Part shown: one piece after another, positions 30,388-40,032 of the stretch
How positions within the stretch are numbered: the stretch's first letter is position 1
How the letters are laid out: each line of letters opens with the position of its first letter
Origin: Blautia sp. An81
GTDB taxonomy: Bacteria; Bacillota; Clostridia; Lachnospirales; Lachnospiraceae
Direction of reading: 5' to 3'
DNA: 64,000 nucleotides
Assembly: GCF_002161285.1 (NCBI RefSeq)
Contig: NZ_NFHH01000011.1
Span: forward strand, 62,001 to 126,000
Made by a program: the position numbers and the translations under genes
The notes under the pieces: model-generated
What the model was told of the DNA's origin: nothing
Databases searched by the model: none
What the model saw: the letters and a program-made list of their open reading frames with translations, nothing else

Positions 30388-31252
30388 CCTTTCTCAAAAT
30401 CGCAGTTCCAATACCTTTATCTGTAAAGATTTCCAGAAGAAGGCAGTGCTTAATTCTTCCATCCAGGATATGGACTCTGGATACGCCTCCTTCAATGGCA
30501 TCCACACAGTTCTGCAGCTTGGGAATCATGCCTCCCCCTACATTCCCGCTGTTGATCAGCTCTCTTGCTTCTTTTACAAAAAGCTTGGAAATCAAAGTAG
30601 AAGGATCTTCCGGGTCTCTGTATACACCTTCAATATCTGTAAGGAAAGCCAGTTTTTCTGCATGCATCTGCTTTGCGATAGCGCAGGCTGCGTCATCTGC
30701 GTTAATATTATAGGTCTGGAAATTCTCGTCCAATCCCACTGGACATACAATAGGCAGGAAATCTTTTTCCAGAAGATCTGAAAGAATTTTAGGATTTACT
30801 TCTGTAATATTTCCCACAAATCCTATGTCCTGTCCATTAGAGAATTTTTTCTCTACCTTAAGGAGATTTCCATCTTTACCGCTGACTCCCACAGCCTTTA
30901 CTCCCAGAGACTCTACCAGGGCTACCAGTTCTTTATTTACCTTGTTCAGAACCATCTCTGCCAGCTCCATTGTCTCACCATCTGTTACTCTCAGTCCATT
31001 GATAAACTGTGGCTCTTTGCCCACCTTGCTGACCCAGCGGCTGATTTCTTTTCCTCCTCCATGGACAATAATGGGCTTAAATCCTACCAGCTTTAAAAGT
31101 ACCACGTCCTGGATAACTGTTTTTTTCAGCTGTTCATCTACCATAGCGCTTCCGCCATATTTTACTACAATAATTTTTCTGTTAAATCTCTGAATATAGG
31201 GAAGGGCCTCGATCAACACTTCCGCCTTGTCCAGATATTTCTGCTTTACCAT
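30362..31252 (-). CDS. argB: Acetylglutamate kinase
   Basis: 296 residues, amino-acid kinase fold: KYGGSAM near the N-terminus, IVHGGGKEI near residue 65, and the C-terminal [11 protein letters not shown]. It phosphorylates N-acetylglutamate, the second step of arginine synthesis. An N-terminal extension of about 25 residues before the kinase core is the type seen in arginine-inhibited hexameric forms, so feedback by arginine is plausible. Thirteen bases separate it from argJ. Confidence 0.95.
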   Translation of the reverse strand: MVKQKYLDKAEVLIEALPYIQRFNRKIIVVKYGGSAMVDEQLKKTVIQDVVLLKLVGFKPIIVHGGGKEISRWVSKVGKEPQFINGLRVTDGETMELAEMVLNKVNKELVALVESLGVKAVGVSGKDGNLLKVEKKFSNGQDIGFVGNITEVNPKILSDLLEKDFLPIVCPVGLDENFQTYNINADDAACAIAKQMHAEKLAFLTDIEGVYRDPEDPSTLISKLFVKEARELINSGNVGGGMIPKLQNCVDAIEGGVSRVHILDGRIKHCLLLEIFTDKGIGTAILRKDGIQYYDV

Positions 31253-31265
31253 TCCACTTTCCCCC

Positions 31266-32510
31266 TTATGAGCGGTAATCCGCGTTTATTTTCACATAAT
31301 CATAGGTAAGATCACAACCCCAGGCCGTGGCTGTCTCTTCTCCCATTTTTATGTCAGCGATAACGGTCACTTTATCTTCTGAAAGGATTTTCGTTGCTTC
31401 TTCTTCGCTGTAATCCGTTCCGATGCCGTTCTTCATAATCTGTATTCTTCCTGCCTTGCTCTCAAATACCAGGTCCACTTTTTCCGGGTCAAACTGCGCC
31501 CCTGAATATCCCATGGCACACAAGATTCTTCCCCAGTTAGCATCATGACCAAAAATGGCGGCCTTCGTCAAATTGGAAGTGATCACAGATTTGCTGAGGG
31601 TCACTGCCTGTTCCTTTGTCTGAGCTCCTGTAATCTTGACTTCAAACAAAGCAGTGGCTCCCTCTCCATCTCCTGCGATCTTCTGAGCCAGCGTCTTATT
31701 TACATAGTCCAGTCCCTTCTTAAAAATCTCATAATCCTGATTTTTTTCTGTGATCTTAGGATTTCCTGCCATTGCATTTGCCAGGACTAATACCGTATCA
31801 TTTGTAGATGTGTCTCCATCCACAGAAATCATATTATAAGAATCCTGTACGCTTTCTCTTAAAGCCTCTTTTAAAAGATTTTTATCGATATCCACATCTG
31901 TGGTCACAAAAGACAGCATGGTGCACATATTGGGATGGATCATTCCAGAGCCTTTACACATACCTCCGATAGTCACTTTTTTCCCGGAAAGCTCCATCTC
32001 TACAGCCACTTCCTTTTTCACTGTATCTGTGGTCATGATCGCTTCTGCCGCCAAAGTTCCTGCCTCTTTTGTTCCCAGAAGCATAGGGGCCAGCTTCTTT
32101 ACTCCTTCTTTCAAAACTGCCATGGGAAGCTGCTGCCCGATCACTCCTGTAGAGGCTACCAGCACCTCTTCTGCAGAAATACCCAGCGCTTCTCCCGCAG
32201 CCTTGGCTGTCTCCTGGCAGTAGCTGTATCCCTCCTGCCCCGTACAGGCATTAGCAATTCCGCTGTTGCATACCACAGCCTGAACATAATCTGATTCCTC
32301 TACTATTTTCTGGTCCCACTTTACCGGAGCTGCCTTTACCACGTTTGTAGTAAAAGTGCCTGCACATACACAGGGCTTTTCACTGTAAACCATGGCCATG
32401 TCTTTTGTACCGCCTTTTTTTATTCCTGCGGCAATTCCTGCAGCCTGAAATCCCTGAGCCGCCGTTACGCCTCCCTCTGTTACATTTATCTTATCTTCCA
32501 TTTTCTTCAA
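31266..32510 (-). CDS. argJ: Bifunctional ornithine acetyltransferase / N-acetylglutamate synthase
   Basis: 414 residues. ArgJ is self-cleaved at a conserved threonine; here the site is in [16 protein letters not shown] (near residue 190), the expected place. It recycles the acetyl group from N-acetylornithine to glutamate, so no separate ArgE is needed. Whether it also makes acetylglutamate from acetyl-CoA cannot be told by eye. Second gene of argCJBD. Confidence 0.95.
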   Translation of the reverse strand: MKKMEDKINVTEGGVTAAQGFQAAGIAAGIKKGGTKDMAMVYSEKPCVCAGTFTTNVVKAAPVKWDQKIVEESDYVQAVVCNSGIANACTGQEGYSYCQETAKAAGEALGISAEEVLVASTGVIGQQLPMAVLKEGVKKLAPMLLGTKEAGTLAAEAIMTTDTVKKEVAVEMELSGKKVTIGGMCKGSGMIHPNMCTMLSFVTTDVDIDKNLLKEALRESVQDSYNMISVDGDTSTNDTVLVLANAMAGNPKITEKNQDYEIFKKGLDYVNKTLAQKIAGDGEGATALFEVKITGAQTKEQAVTLSKSVITSNLTKAAIFGHDANWGRILCAMGYSGAQFDPEKVDLVFESKAGRIQIMKNGIGTDYSEEEATKILSEDKVTVIADIKMGEETATAWGCDLTYDYVKINADYRS

Positions 32511-32537
32511 ATTCTCCTTTCCTCAAAAACCGGCTTT

Positions 32538-33578
32538 TTATGGGAACATAGGCACCAGCTGAAGTCCCTGGGCCTCTTCCAGGCCAAACATAAGGTTCAT
32601 ATTCTGCACCGCCTGACCTGCAGCTCCTTTTACCAGATTGTCAATGGCTCCCATCATAATGATCCGGTTAGTCCTGGGATCGATCTTAAAATTAATATCC
32701 ACATAATTGCTTCCCTCTACCCATTTTGTCTGAGGATACATATCCTTGTCCAGGACACGGATAAATTTTTCTTTCTTGTAATATTTGTGGTAGATTTCTT
32801 TAACCTCTTCATAAGAAACCTGCTTTGTGAGAGAAGCATAAGCGGTAGCCAGGATTCCTCTGTTCATAGGAACCAGATGAGGTGTAAAACTTAAAGTGAT
32901 CTTTTTTCCTGCGGCGTATCCCAGCTGCTCTTCGATTTCCGGTGTATGCCGGTGATTTCCTACACTGTATGCTTTCATATTTTCATTTACTTCGCAGAAA
33001 AGATTATCCACCTTTGCTCCACGTCCCGCTCCTGAGGTACCGGATTTTGCATCAATGATCAGAGTATCCGGATCAATCAGTCCTTCTTTCACCAGAGGAT
33101 AGCAGGTAAGTATGCTGCAGGTTGTATAGCATCCCGGATTGGCCACCAGCCTGGCTTTTTTTATGTCTTCCCGATTGATCTCACAAAGGCCATATACTGC
33201 TTCATGTATAAACTCCGGCGCTTTATGGGAAATTTTATACCACTCTTCATAGATCTTCACATCTTTAATCCGGAAGTCTGCACTCAGATCAATAATCTTT
33301 ACTTTTGATAGAATCTCTACATTCACCATGGAAGCGCACAATCCCTGGGGCGTAGCAGTAAAGATTACATCCACCTGGTCCGCCAGCTCTGCCATATTAT
33401 CATCCAGACAGGTATCTTCCACAAGCTCAAACATATTCTGGTAAACTTCATAATATTTTTTATCAATATAGCTTCTGGAGCCATACCACTTAATCTCTGC
33501 ATTTTTATGTCCCAGCAGAAGACGCACCAGCTCTCCTCCAGCATATCCGGTAGCTCCGATAATTCCCACTTTAATCAT
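32538..33578 (-). CDS. argC: N-acetyl-gamma-glutamyl-phosphate reductase
   Basis: 346 residues. It has the NADP motif GATGYAGGELVRLL at the N-terminus and the catalytic cysteine in NPGCYTT near residue 150, the usual length for the long bacterial form. It reduces acetylglutamyl phosphate. GAGGATGG precedes the ATG. First gene of argCJBD, divergent from argG. Confidence 0.95.
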   Translation of the reverse strand: MIKVGIIGATGYAGGELVRLLLGHKNAEIKWYGSRSYIDKKYYEVYQNMFELVEDTCLDDNMAELADQVDVIFTATPQGLCASMVNVEILSKVKIIDLSADFRIKDVKIYEEWYKISHKAPEFIHEAVYGLCEINREDIKKARLVANPGCYTTCSILTCYPLVKEGLIDPDTLIIDAKSGTSGAGRGAKVDNLFCEVNENMKAYSVGNHRHTPEIEEQLGYAAGKKITLSFTPHLVPMNRGILATAYASLTKQVSYEEVKEIYHKYYKKEKFIRVLDKDMYPQTKWVEGSNYVDINFKIDPRTNRIIMMGAIDNLVKGAAGQAVQNMNLMFGLEEAQGLQLVPMFP

Positions 33579-33671
33579 ATTCCCATCCTCGTTTTCTTTT
33601 TTTCTGTGTTCATCATACTCCTGTTCTTTCGCTCATGCAAGCAGAAGTTATGCATATTTTCTCTGAAATAT

Positions 33672-33706
33672 TGAATAATTATACATCTCTCTTCATATAT
33701 ATGCAA
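33672..33706 (-). promoter_or_regulatory. argC promoter with overlapping ArgR-type operator
   Basis: On the minus strand: TTGCAT (plus 33701-33706), 17 bases, TATAAT (plus 33678-33683). The plus-strand sequence TGAATAATTATACA (33672-33685) closely matches an ARG box and covers the -10. A weaker related palindrome, TTCATATATATGCA (33692-33705), covers the -35. Two boxes over one promoter is the normal ArgR/AhrC arrangement, so arginine would repress argCJBD. The argR gene is not in the window. Confidence 0.7.
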
Positions 33707-33819
33707 GATATATTTTTTATTTTTCTATAGTTTACCCATTAAAAAACCCCGCTGTTTCGTGGTCATAATAATAGGTAATCTTTTATATAACTCTCTGTCA
33801 TAAAGAAAAGCCTGGATTT

Positions 33820-33848
33820 TTTACAATTTGCTATTGCATAATTATAAT
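33820..33848 (+). promoter_or_regulatory. argG promoter with ARG-box-like site
   Basis: TTTACA (33820-33825), 17 bases, consensus TATAAT (33843-33848). TGCATAATTATAAT (33835-33848) overlaps the -10 and resembles half of an ARG box. The spacing gives a leader of about 60 bases before argG. Confidence 0.7.
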
Positions 33849-33917
33849 AATTGTTGTATAGTACCAATAGCAACGAAATCAATAACGTACTTTATATATT
33901 TTCAGGAGGATGATCTT

Positions 33918-35144
33918 ATGAAAGAAAAAGTTGTTTTAGCATATTCCGGCGGTCTGGATACCACCGCCTTGATTCCCTGGTTAAAGGAGAATTTTGATTA
34001 TGAAGTTATCTGCTGCTGTGTCAACTGTGGACAAGGGGCAGAGCTGGATGGACTGGATGAAAGAGCAAAACTGTCCGGAGCATCTAAATTATATATTGAG
34101 GATATTGTAGATGAATTCTGCGAAGATTATATCATGCCCTGTGTTCAGGCAGGAGCTGTGTATGAGCATAAATATCTTCTGGGTACATCTATGGCCCGTC
34201 CTGGAATCGCAAAGAAACTGGTGGAGATTGCCAGAAAAGAAGGTGCTGTTGCCATCTGCCACGGCGCCACAGGAAAGGGAAATGACCAGATCCGTTTTGA
34301 GCTGAGCATCAAGGCCCTGGCTCCCGACATCAAGATCATCGCTCCCTGGCGTATGACCGATGTATGGACAATGCAGTCCCGTGAAGACGAAATTGCTTTC
34401 TGCAAAGCCCACGGCATTGATCTTCCTTTCGATGTCAGCCACAGCTACAGCCGTGACCGGAACTTATGGCATATCAGCCATGAAGGCCTGGAGCTGGAAG
34501 ACCCTTCCCAGGAGCCAAACTATGACAACCTCCTGGTTCTCAGCGTAACACCTGAAAAAGCCCCTGACAAAGAAACTGAAATCACCATGACTTTTGAAGC
34601 CGGAGTTCCAAAAACATTAAACGGAAAAGCTATGAAAGTATCCGAGATTATCACTGAGCTGAATAGACTGGGCGGTGAAAATGGTATCGGTATTATTGAT
34701 ATTGTAGAAAATCGTGTAGTAGGAATGAAATCCAGAGGTGTCTATGAGACTCCTGGGGGAACAATCCTCATGGAAGCTCATGATCAGCTGGAAGAACTGA
34801 TTTTAGACAGAGATACTATGGAAACCAAGAAAAAACTGGGCAGCCAGCTTGCTCAGGTAGTATATGAAGGAAAATGGTTCACTCCTTTAAGAGAGGCCAT
34901 CCAGGCTTTCGTAGAATCTACCCAGAAATATGTGACTGGTGAAGTAAAATTAAAACTGTATAAAGGCAATATCATCAAGGCAGGCACTACTTCTCCATAC
35001 AGCCTGTACAATGAATCTCTTGCCTCCTTCACCACTGGCGATATGTATGATCATCATGACGCTGACGGTTTCATTACTTTGTTCGGACTGCCTCTGAAGG
35101 TCCGCGCAATGAAGCTGATGGAAGCAAAGAACAACAATAAATAA
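33918..35144 (+). CDS. argG: Argininosuccinate synthase
   Basis: 408 residues from the ATG at 33918, which follows AGGAGGA (33904-33910); the frame is open further upstream but into the promoter. The ATP-pyrophosphatase P-loop is [10 protein letters not shown] at residues 7-16. Joins citrulline and aspartate. argF and argH are not next to it, so the rest of the pathway is elsewhere. A strong terminator follows. Confidence 0.95.
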   Translation: MKEKVVLAYSGGLDTTALIPWLKENFDYEVICCCVNCGQGAELDGLDERAKLSGASKLYIEDIVDEFCEDYIMPCVQAGAVYEHKYLLGTSMARPGIAKKLVEIARKEGAVAICHGATGKGNDQIRFELSIKALAPDIKIIAPWRMTDVWTMQSREDEIAFCKAHGIDLPFDVSHSYSRDRNLWHISHEGLELEDPSQEPNYDNLLVLSVTPEKAPDKETEITMTFEAGVPKTLNGKAMKVSEIITELNRLGGENGIGIIDIVENRVVGMKSRGVYETPGGTILMEAHDQLEELILDRDTMETKKKLGSQLAQVVYEGKWFTPLREAIQAFVESTQKYVTGEVKLKLYKGNIIKAGTTSPYSLYNESLASFTTGDMYDHHDADGFITLFGLPLKVRAMKLMEAKNNNK

Positions 35145-35168
35145 GCCATACCCTAAGTTTTGATAGAG

Positions 35169-35206
35169 AAAAAACCGATGAGATTCGCACCCCTCATCGG
35201 TTTTTT
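35169..35206. terminator. Bidirectional terminator between argG and hflX
   Basis: Perfect stem AACCGATGAG / CTCATCGGTT flanked by A-run and T-run, serving the converging argG and hflX. Confidence 0.92.
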
Positions 35207-35209
35207 CTA

Positions 35210-36469
35210 TTAGTTTTTTCTGTCTTCTTCTATTTTTCCATAAATACTGGCAGGGACTCTGGCCTTTACATGTATGCCCTCAGAAGTATATTCTTCCACA
35301 AGGAGCTGTCCATATTTTCTGATCAGCTGAATCTTCCCTGCTTCCTGGTATCCATAGTTTCTTTCCAGATAAATCTGATTCTCAGTAAGGATTTTTTCCA
35401 TAACTTCTTTAAACTCTGTCAGTCCCTGCCCTGTCCTGGCAGAAATCTTCAGCACATAGTCTGCCTGAAAGTCCCTGAAAATCTTTTCTTCTTCCACCTT
35501 ATCCTGTTTGTTGAAAAGAGTCACTACTTTCTTGTTCTCTACTCCAAGTTCTTTCAGAGTCTGATACACCACAAACATCTGCTCATCCATCTGAGGATTA
35601 GAAGCATCCACTACATGAATGATCACATCTGCATATTTTGCCTCTTCCAAAGTACTCTTAAAGGCCTCAATAAGATGATGGGGCAGTTTCCGGATAAATC
35701 CAACTGTATCTGTCAAATACATTTTCTGTTTTCGGGGAAGTTCCAGAACTCTGGTCGTAGGGTCCAGAGTGGCAAACAGTTTATCTTCTTCCAGCACTGC
35801 TGCATGGGTAAGGGTATTCAAAAGAGTGGATTTACCTGCATTGGTATATCCTACAATGGCTCCAGTGAGCAGGTTGTCCTTCTTCCTGCCTTCCCTGAGG
35901 AGTTCTCTGTGGCGCTTCACCTGTTCCAGTTCCCGCTTTAACTGAGAGATCCTGGTTTTGATCAGCCTTCGGTCTACCTCCAGCTTTTTCTCACCGGGAC
36001 CCCTTGTCCCGATTCCGCCTCCCAATCGGGAAAGGGATGTGCCAAGGCCTGTCAGCCGGGCAGCCCGGTATCTGAGCTGGGCCAGCTCCACCTGAATTTT
36101 GCCCTCGCTGGTTTTTGCCCTGGAAGCAAAGATATCCAGGATTACAACGGTTCTGTCCATGACTTTACATTCCAGTTCCCGCTCCAGATTATTCATCTGA
36201 GACGGTGACAGTTCATCGTCACAGACAATCCCCGTAGCATCCAGAGCCCGCACCGCCATCTGGATTTCCTCCAGTTTTCCGGTTCCTACATAATAGCCTG
36301 GATGTATCCCCTCACGGCTCTGAACTACTCTTCCTACAGTCTGGGCTCCTGCTGTCTCTACCAGTTCTTCCAGCTCATCCAGAGAATCCTGAACATCTTC
36401 ATTCTCCCTGGTAGCCACTCCCACCAGGATTACTCTTTCTTTTTCTTCTTTTAACTCAAATAAATCCAT
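35210..36469 (-). CDS. hflX: GTPase HflX
   Basis: 419 residues. N-terminal HflX domain, glycine-rich GGGIGTRGPGEKKLE linker helix (about 150-165), then the G domain: VGYTNAGKST (G1), DTVGFI (G3) and FNKQDK (G4). HflX binds the large ribosomal subunit and splits stalled ribosomes. The C-terminal extension of about 50 residues is usual. Separated by 79 bases from the TPR gene upstream. Confidence 0.92.
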   Translation of the reverse strand: MDLFELKEEKERVILVGVATRENEDVQDSLDELEELVETAGAQTVGRVVQSREGIHPGYYVGTGKLEEIQMAVRALDATGIVCDDELSPSQMNNLERELECKVMDRTVVILDIFASRAKTSEGKIQVELAQLRYRAARLTGLGTSLSRLGGGIGTRGPGEKKLEVDRRLIKTRISQLKRELEQVKRHRELLREGRKKDNLLTGAIVGYTNAGKSTLLNTLTHAAVLEEDKLFATLDPTTRVLELPRKQKMYLTDTVGFIRKLPHHLIEAFKSTLEEAKYADVIIHVVDASNPQMDEQMFVVYQTLKELGVENKKVVTLFNKQDKVEEEKIFRDFQADYVLKISARTGQGLTEFKEVMEKILTENQIYLERNYGYQEAGKIQLIRKYGQLLVEEYTSEGIHVKARVPASIYGKIEEDRKN

Positions 36470-36548
36470 ATACTCTCCTATTCAAGTATTCAAGACTCCT
36501 TCGCAAGTCCTTAGCGGGATTCGGTCTTCTCCGGCAGACAGCTCAGCC

Positions 36549-37580
36549 CTATCTTGTTTCCAGAAAATAATTTTCTCTTATGGCGTCTTCGTCTGCAGGA
36601 TACTGTTCCAGATACTGGCTGATTTTCTCCTTGGCAGTGTCATAATCCGCCATCCTCTCATATACGACAATCTGACTAAAAAGCAGTGCCTGATTTTCAT
36701 CCTGATCGTCCTGTTCAAGCCCTTTCTGGATATAAGACAGTGCCGAGTCATAGTCTTCTTCGAGAACGGAACAGTATGCCAGTCCGCCGTAAGCTCCTGC
36801 CGTCAGTTCCTGTACATCCAGACACTGTTCATAATTTTCCTTAGCCTTCTGGGTATCTCCGGCTGCCAGGTACACCCGTCCCAGGTAGAGCTGCGCCGTG
36901 GAATATCCTTTGTCAGCAGAAGTCTTCAGTGCCTCTTCCGCATTTTTATAATCTTCCAGATAATAGTATATCCTTCCCCTGTGATAATAATCCTCTCCGT
37001 TTCCAGGATCGATATCCAGAGCCTCTTCCAGATATTCACTTCCATCTGCATTCAGCCCGCAGTCTCTGTACACCATATAAACATCCAGATAATCCTCATA
37101 ATCCTTCGAACCTGATACTACTCTGGCAAAGTTAGTATCTGCCTGGCTGTAATCATCTAAGTGGAGATATGCGCTTCCTCTCAGAAAATAGGCATCTTTC
37201 TCCCTGCTGCTTTCTAAAAGAGTATCACAGGTATCCACACATCCCTGATAATCTCCCTGATGATACTGGGCGTCTGCAAGATATAAATTCAAATCTTTCC
37301 GCATAGCTCTGTCTGACCTTCCGGTCAGTCCCAGGGCTGTCTCAAATGCCTCCTGAGCCTTATCATAAACACCCTGTTCCGTCCAGGCAATGCCGATTCC
37401 TCTCCAGGATTCCACAGCATGATCGCCTTCCTCCACAGCATCCTGGAAGTCTTCTATAGCCTGGGTATAATTCTGCTCCTCCAGATTTGTTTTTCCTGTT
37501 TCATAAGATGTAGGAGCGCTGCTGCAGCCTCCCAGCAGGCACAGCCCAAAGCCTGCCGCTACAAGGATTTTTTTCTTCAC
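36549..37580 (-). CDS. TPR-repeat lipoprotein
   Basis: About 343 residues from a GTG at 37580 (GGAG eight bases upstream), giving VKKKILVAAG and a lipobox LLGGC near residue 18. The rest is about eight tetratricopeptide repeats, rich in tyrosine and aspartate. A secreted, membrane-anchored scaffold for protein contacts is likely. The gene is close to glmM (41 bases) and reads in the same direction, so may share its transcript. Confidence 0.8.
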   Translation of the reverse strand: MKKKILVAAGFGLCLLGGCSSAPTSYETGKTNLEEQNYTQAIEDFQDAVEEGDHAVESWRGIGIAWTEQGVYDKAQEAFETALGLTGRSDRAMRKDLNLYLADAQYHQGDYQGCVDTCDTLLESSREKDAYFLRGSAYLHLDDYSQADTNFARVVSGSKDYEDYLDVYMVYRDCGLNADGSEYLEEALDIDPGNGEDYYHRGRIYYYLEDYKNAEEALKTSADKGYSTAQLYLGRVYLAAGDTQKAKENYEQCLDVQELTAGAYGGLAYCSVLEEDYDSALSYIQKGLEQDDQDENQALLFSQIVVYERMADYDTAKEKISQYLEQYPADEDAIRENYFLETR

Positions 37581-37621
37581 CTGTACATCTCCGTTTCTCC
37601 AGTGTGCTGGCATATTCACTC

Positions 37622-38968
37622 TCAGTTAAGGACCAGATTCTCAGCCTCCATAACATCCACGATCTGCTGAACATGCTCTTCGCAAATCTGGTCTGTCGGA
37701 GCCTCTACCATAACCCTGATAAGAGGTTCTGTTCCGCTCTCGCGAACCAGAATCCTGCCGTCGCTTCCAAGAGCTTCTTCTGCCTTCTGTATAGCTTCTA
37801 TAACCTTCTGATTTTCCCTGGCCTGTTTCTTATCGTGGACTTTCACGTTTTTCAGCACCTGGGGATAAATTTTTACTTCTCTCGTAAGGGTGCTGAGGGA
37901 AACTTTCTTTTCAATGATCACTTCCATTAATTTCAGTGAAGTGAGAATACCGTCTCCGGTAGTCGCATGTTTAGAAAAGATGATATGTCCGGACTGCTCT
38001 CCGCCAATGGAGTGGCCATTTGTCATCATATTTTCGCAGACATATTTATCTCCGACAGCTGTCTGTTCATAGAGAATTCCCTCTCTGTCCAGAGCTTTAT
38101 AAAGCCCCAGATTAGACATTACTGTGGTAACAATAGTATTATTGTTCAGCTGTCCCTGCTCTTTCATATATTTGCCGCATACATACAGGATCAGGTCACC
38201 ATTTACTTCATTTCCCTGATCATCTACGGCAATGCATCTGTCCGCGTCTCCGTCATAGGCAAATCCTACATCCAGCTGATTTTCTTTCACGAAATTTTTA
38301 AGCTCCTCAATATGGGTAGAGCCGCAGTTTGTATTGATATTGGTTCCATCTGGCTCATTGTGGATCACATAGGTCTTGGCTCCCAGGGCATCAAAAACAC
38401 TTTTTGCAATGGCAGATGCACTTCCGTTTGCACAGTCCAGTCCTACCCGAACATTTTTGAATGCTCTGGTTGGAATAGAAATCAAATAGCCGATATAACG
38501 GTTTCTTCCTGCTGAGAAGTCCACAGTACGGCCTATATTCTCCCTTTTTGCCAGAGGCAGTTCAGGAATTTCTCCGTCAATATAAGCCTCAATCTGAGCT
38601 TCTACTGCCCCGTCCATTTTCTGACCATTTCCGTTGATAATCTTAATTCCATTGTCATAGAAAGGATTATGGCTGGCAGAGATCATAATTCCACAGTCAA
38701 AATTTTCTGTTCTTACTACATAAGAAACACTTGGCGTAGTCGTTACATGGAGAAGAAAAACATCTGCTCCAGAAGCTGTCAAACCTGCTACTAAAGAGTA
38801 TTCAAACATGTAGCTGCTTCTTCTGGTGTCCTTTCCGATAACAATCTGAGCCTTATGTTCTTTTCCGAAATACCATCCCAGAAAACGGCCTACTTTAAAA
38901 GCATGCTCTACAGTTAAATTTACATTTGCTTCTCCTCGGAAGCCGTCTGTTCCAAAATATTTACCCAT
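37622..38968 (-). CDS. glmM: Phosphoglucosamine mutase
   Basis: 448 residues. Catalytic serine loop MISASHNPFYDNG near residue 97, the metal loop DGDADRC near residue 240 and the phosphate loop RESGTEPLIRV near the end identify GlmM. It makes glucosamine-1-phosphate for UDP-GlcNAc and peptidoglycan. The N-terminus GTDGFRGEAN is slightly unlike the common GTDGVRG. The start is clear. Confidence 0.93.
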   Translation of the reverse strand: MGKYFGTDGFRGEANVNLTVEHAFKVGRFLGWYFGKEHKAQIVIGKDTRRSSYMFEYSLVAGLTASGADVFLLHVTTTPSVSYVVRTENFDCGIMISASHNPFYDNGIKIINGNGQKMDGAVEAQIEAYIDGEIPELPLAKRENIGRTVDFSAGRNRYIGYLISIPTRAFKNVRVGLDCANGSASAIAKSVFDALGAKTYVIHNEPDGTNINTNCGSTHIEELKNFVKENQLDVGFAYDGDADRCIAVDDQGNEVNGDLILYVCGKYMKEQGQLNNNTIVTTVMSNLGLYKALDREGILYEQTAVGDKYVCENMMTNGHSIGGEQSGHIIFSKHATTGDGILTSLKLMEVIIEKKVSLSTLTREVKIYPQVLKNVKVHDKKQARENQKVIEAIQKAEEALGSDGRILVRESGTEPLIRVMVEAPTDQICEEHVQQIVDVMEAENLVLN

Positions 38969-38994
38969 AACTGACTCCTTTACATCAAAATTCA

Positions 38995-39017
38995 GGGGTC
39001 AAAATACCTTTGACCCC
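38995..39017 (-). terminator. Hairpin between nucleotidyltransferase and glmM
   Basis: Nine-base stem GGGGTCAAA / TTTGACCCC with a five-base loop. On the minus strand it is followed by a short TGAATTTTG rather than a solid T-run, so it is a weak terminator or attenuator. Confidence 0.5.
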
Positions 39018-39039
39018 ATAACGTCACGGATTCTGCTCT

Positions 39040-39969
39040 TTATGCCTGAGGAAAAAGGGGATTCGTATATACGCCCTTTTCTTCCAGCTCTTTAAAGGAT
39101 TTCATTACGATTTCCTTATCTTCCTGATAAGTTACACCGAACCAGGTGTCATGTGTTTTCAGGACAGAGACTTCTGCCTTTCCTTCTTTGATCATCTGGT
39201 CCACAACTCCCGGAAGAAGGTATTCTTTCTTGATATCTCCAGGCTGCACTCCAGCTAAAAATTCAGAGAAGCATTTTTCCAGCACTTCCATGAATTCTGG
39301 CTGGAATCCCCACATATTCATGGAAACCAGTGTCTGAGCATCCAGATACGTCTTTTCTCCTGTCTCCTCATCTACTGCTGCCGGACCTTCTTCAGTCTTC
39401 TGAATATTATAGGTCTCTGTAATACCTACCAGCTTTCTGTCAGGATTTAAGGCACATACCCCTCTGGTTACCCCGCCATTGTCGCTTAAAGTATTCTCCA
39501 GGATAAATCCTGCCATACAGATATCCATTTTCTCGCCGGTTTCCTTTTCTTCTACCAGATAGTCATGGATTTTCCCAAAAGCTTCCTTTCCATAATAATC
39601 ATCAGCATTAATTACCAGGAAGGGCTCCTGGATTGCTTTCTTGGCCGCCAGTACTGCCTGGCCGGTTCCCCAGGGTTTTGTCCTGTCTTCCGGACAGGTA
39701 AAGCCTTCTGGAAGGTCTTTCAGATCCTGATATACATAAGCTACTTCTGCAACTTTCTCTATCTTGTCTCCGATGATCTCTTTAAATTCTTTTTCAATAT
39801 CTTTGCGGATAATGAAAACTACTTTATTAAATCCCGCCTCTAATGCATCGTGAATGGAATACTCCATAATGATCTCACCGCTGGGTCCTACTTTTGCCAG
39901 CTGTTTGATCCCTTTGCCAAAGCGGCTGCCAAGTCCGGCTGCCATAATGACTAATGCTGTTTTTTTCAT
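39040..39969 (-). CDS. Sugar-phosphate nucleotidyltransferase (GalU/RmlA-like fold)
   Basis: 309 residues with the family signature AAGLGSRFGKGIKQLAKVG at the N-terminus and the metal motif INADDYYG near residue 110. It transfers a nucleotide to a sugar-1-phosphate. GalU and GlmU-type members differ elsewhere; the TKPWGTGQAV motif is common in an uncharacterised branch of Clostridia. Adjacent glmM suggests amino-sugar metabolism (inference). Confidence 0.8.
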   Translation of the reverse strand: MKKTALVIMAAGLGSRFGKGIKQLAKVGPSGEIIMEYSIHDALEAGFNKVVFIIRKDIEKEFKEIIGDKIEKVAEVAYVYQDLKDLPEGFTCPEDRTKPWGTGQAVLAAKKAIQEPFLVINADDYYGKEAFGKIHDYLVEEKETGEKMDICMAGFILENTLSDNGGVTRGVCALNPDRKLVGITETYNIQKTEEGPAAVDEETGEKTYLDAQTLVSMNMWGFQPEFMEVLEKCFSEFLAGVQPGDIKKEYLLPGVVDQMIKEGKAEVSVLKTHDTWFGVTYQEDKEIVMKSFKELEEKGVYTNPLFPQA

Positions 39970-40032
39970 TTTTCCTTTTCTCCTATTGTATTTTTCTCGG
40001 TGCTACTAATATACTATAAAAAGCAGGAAATT

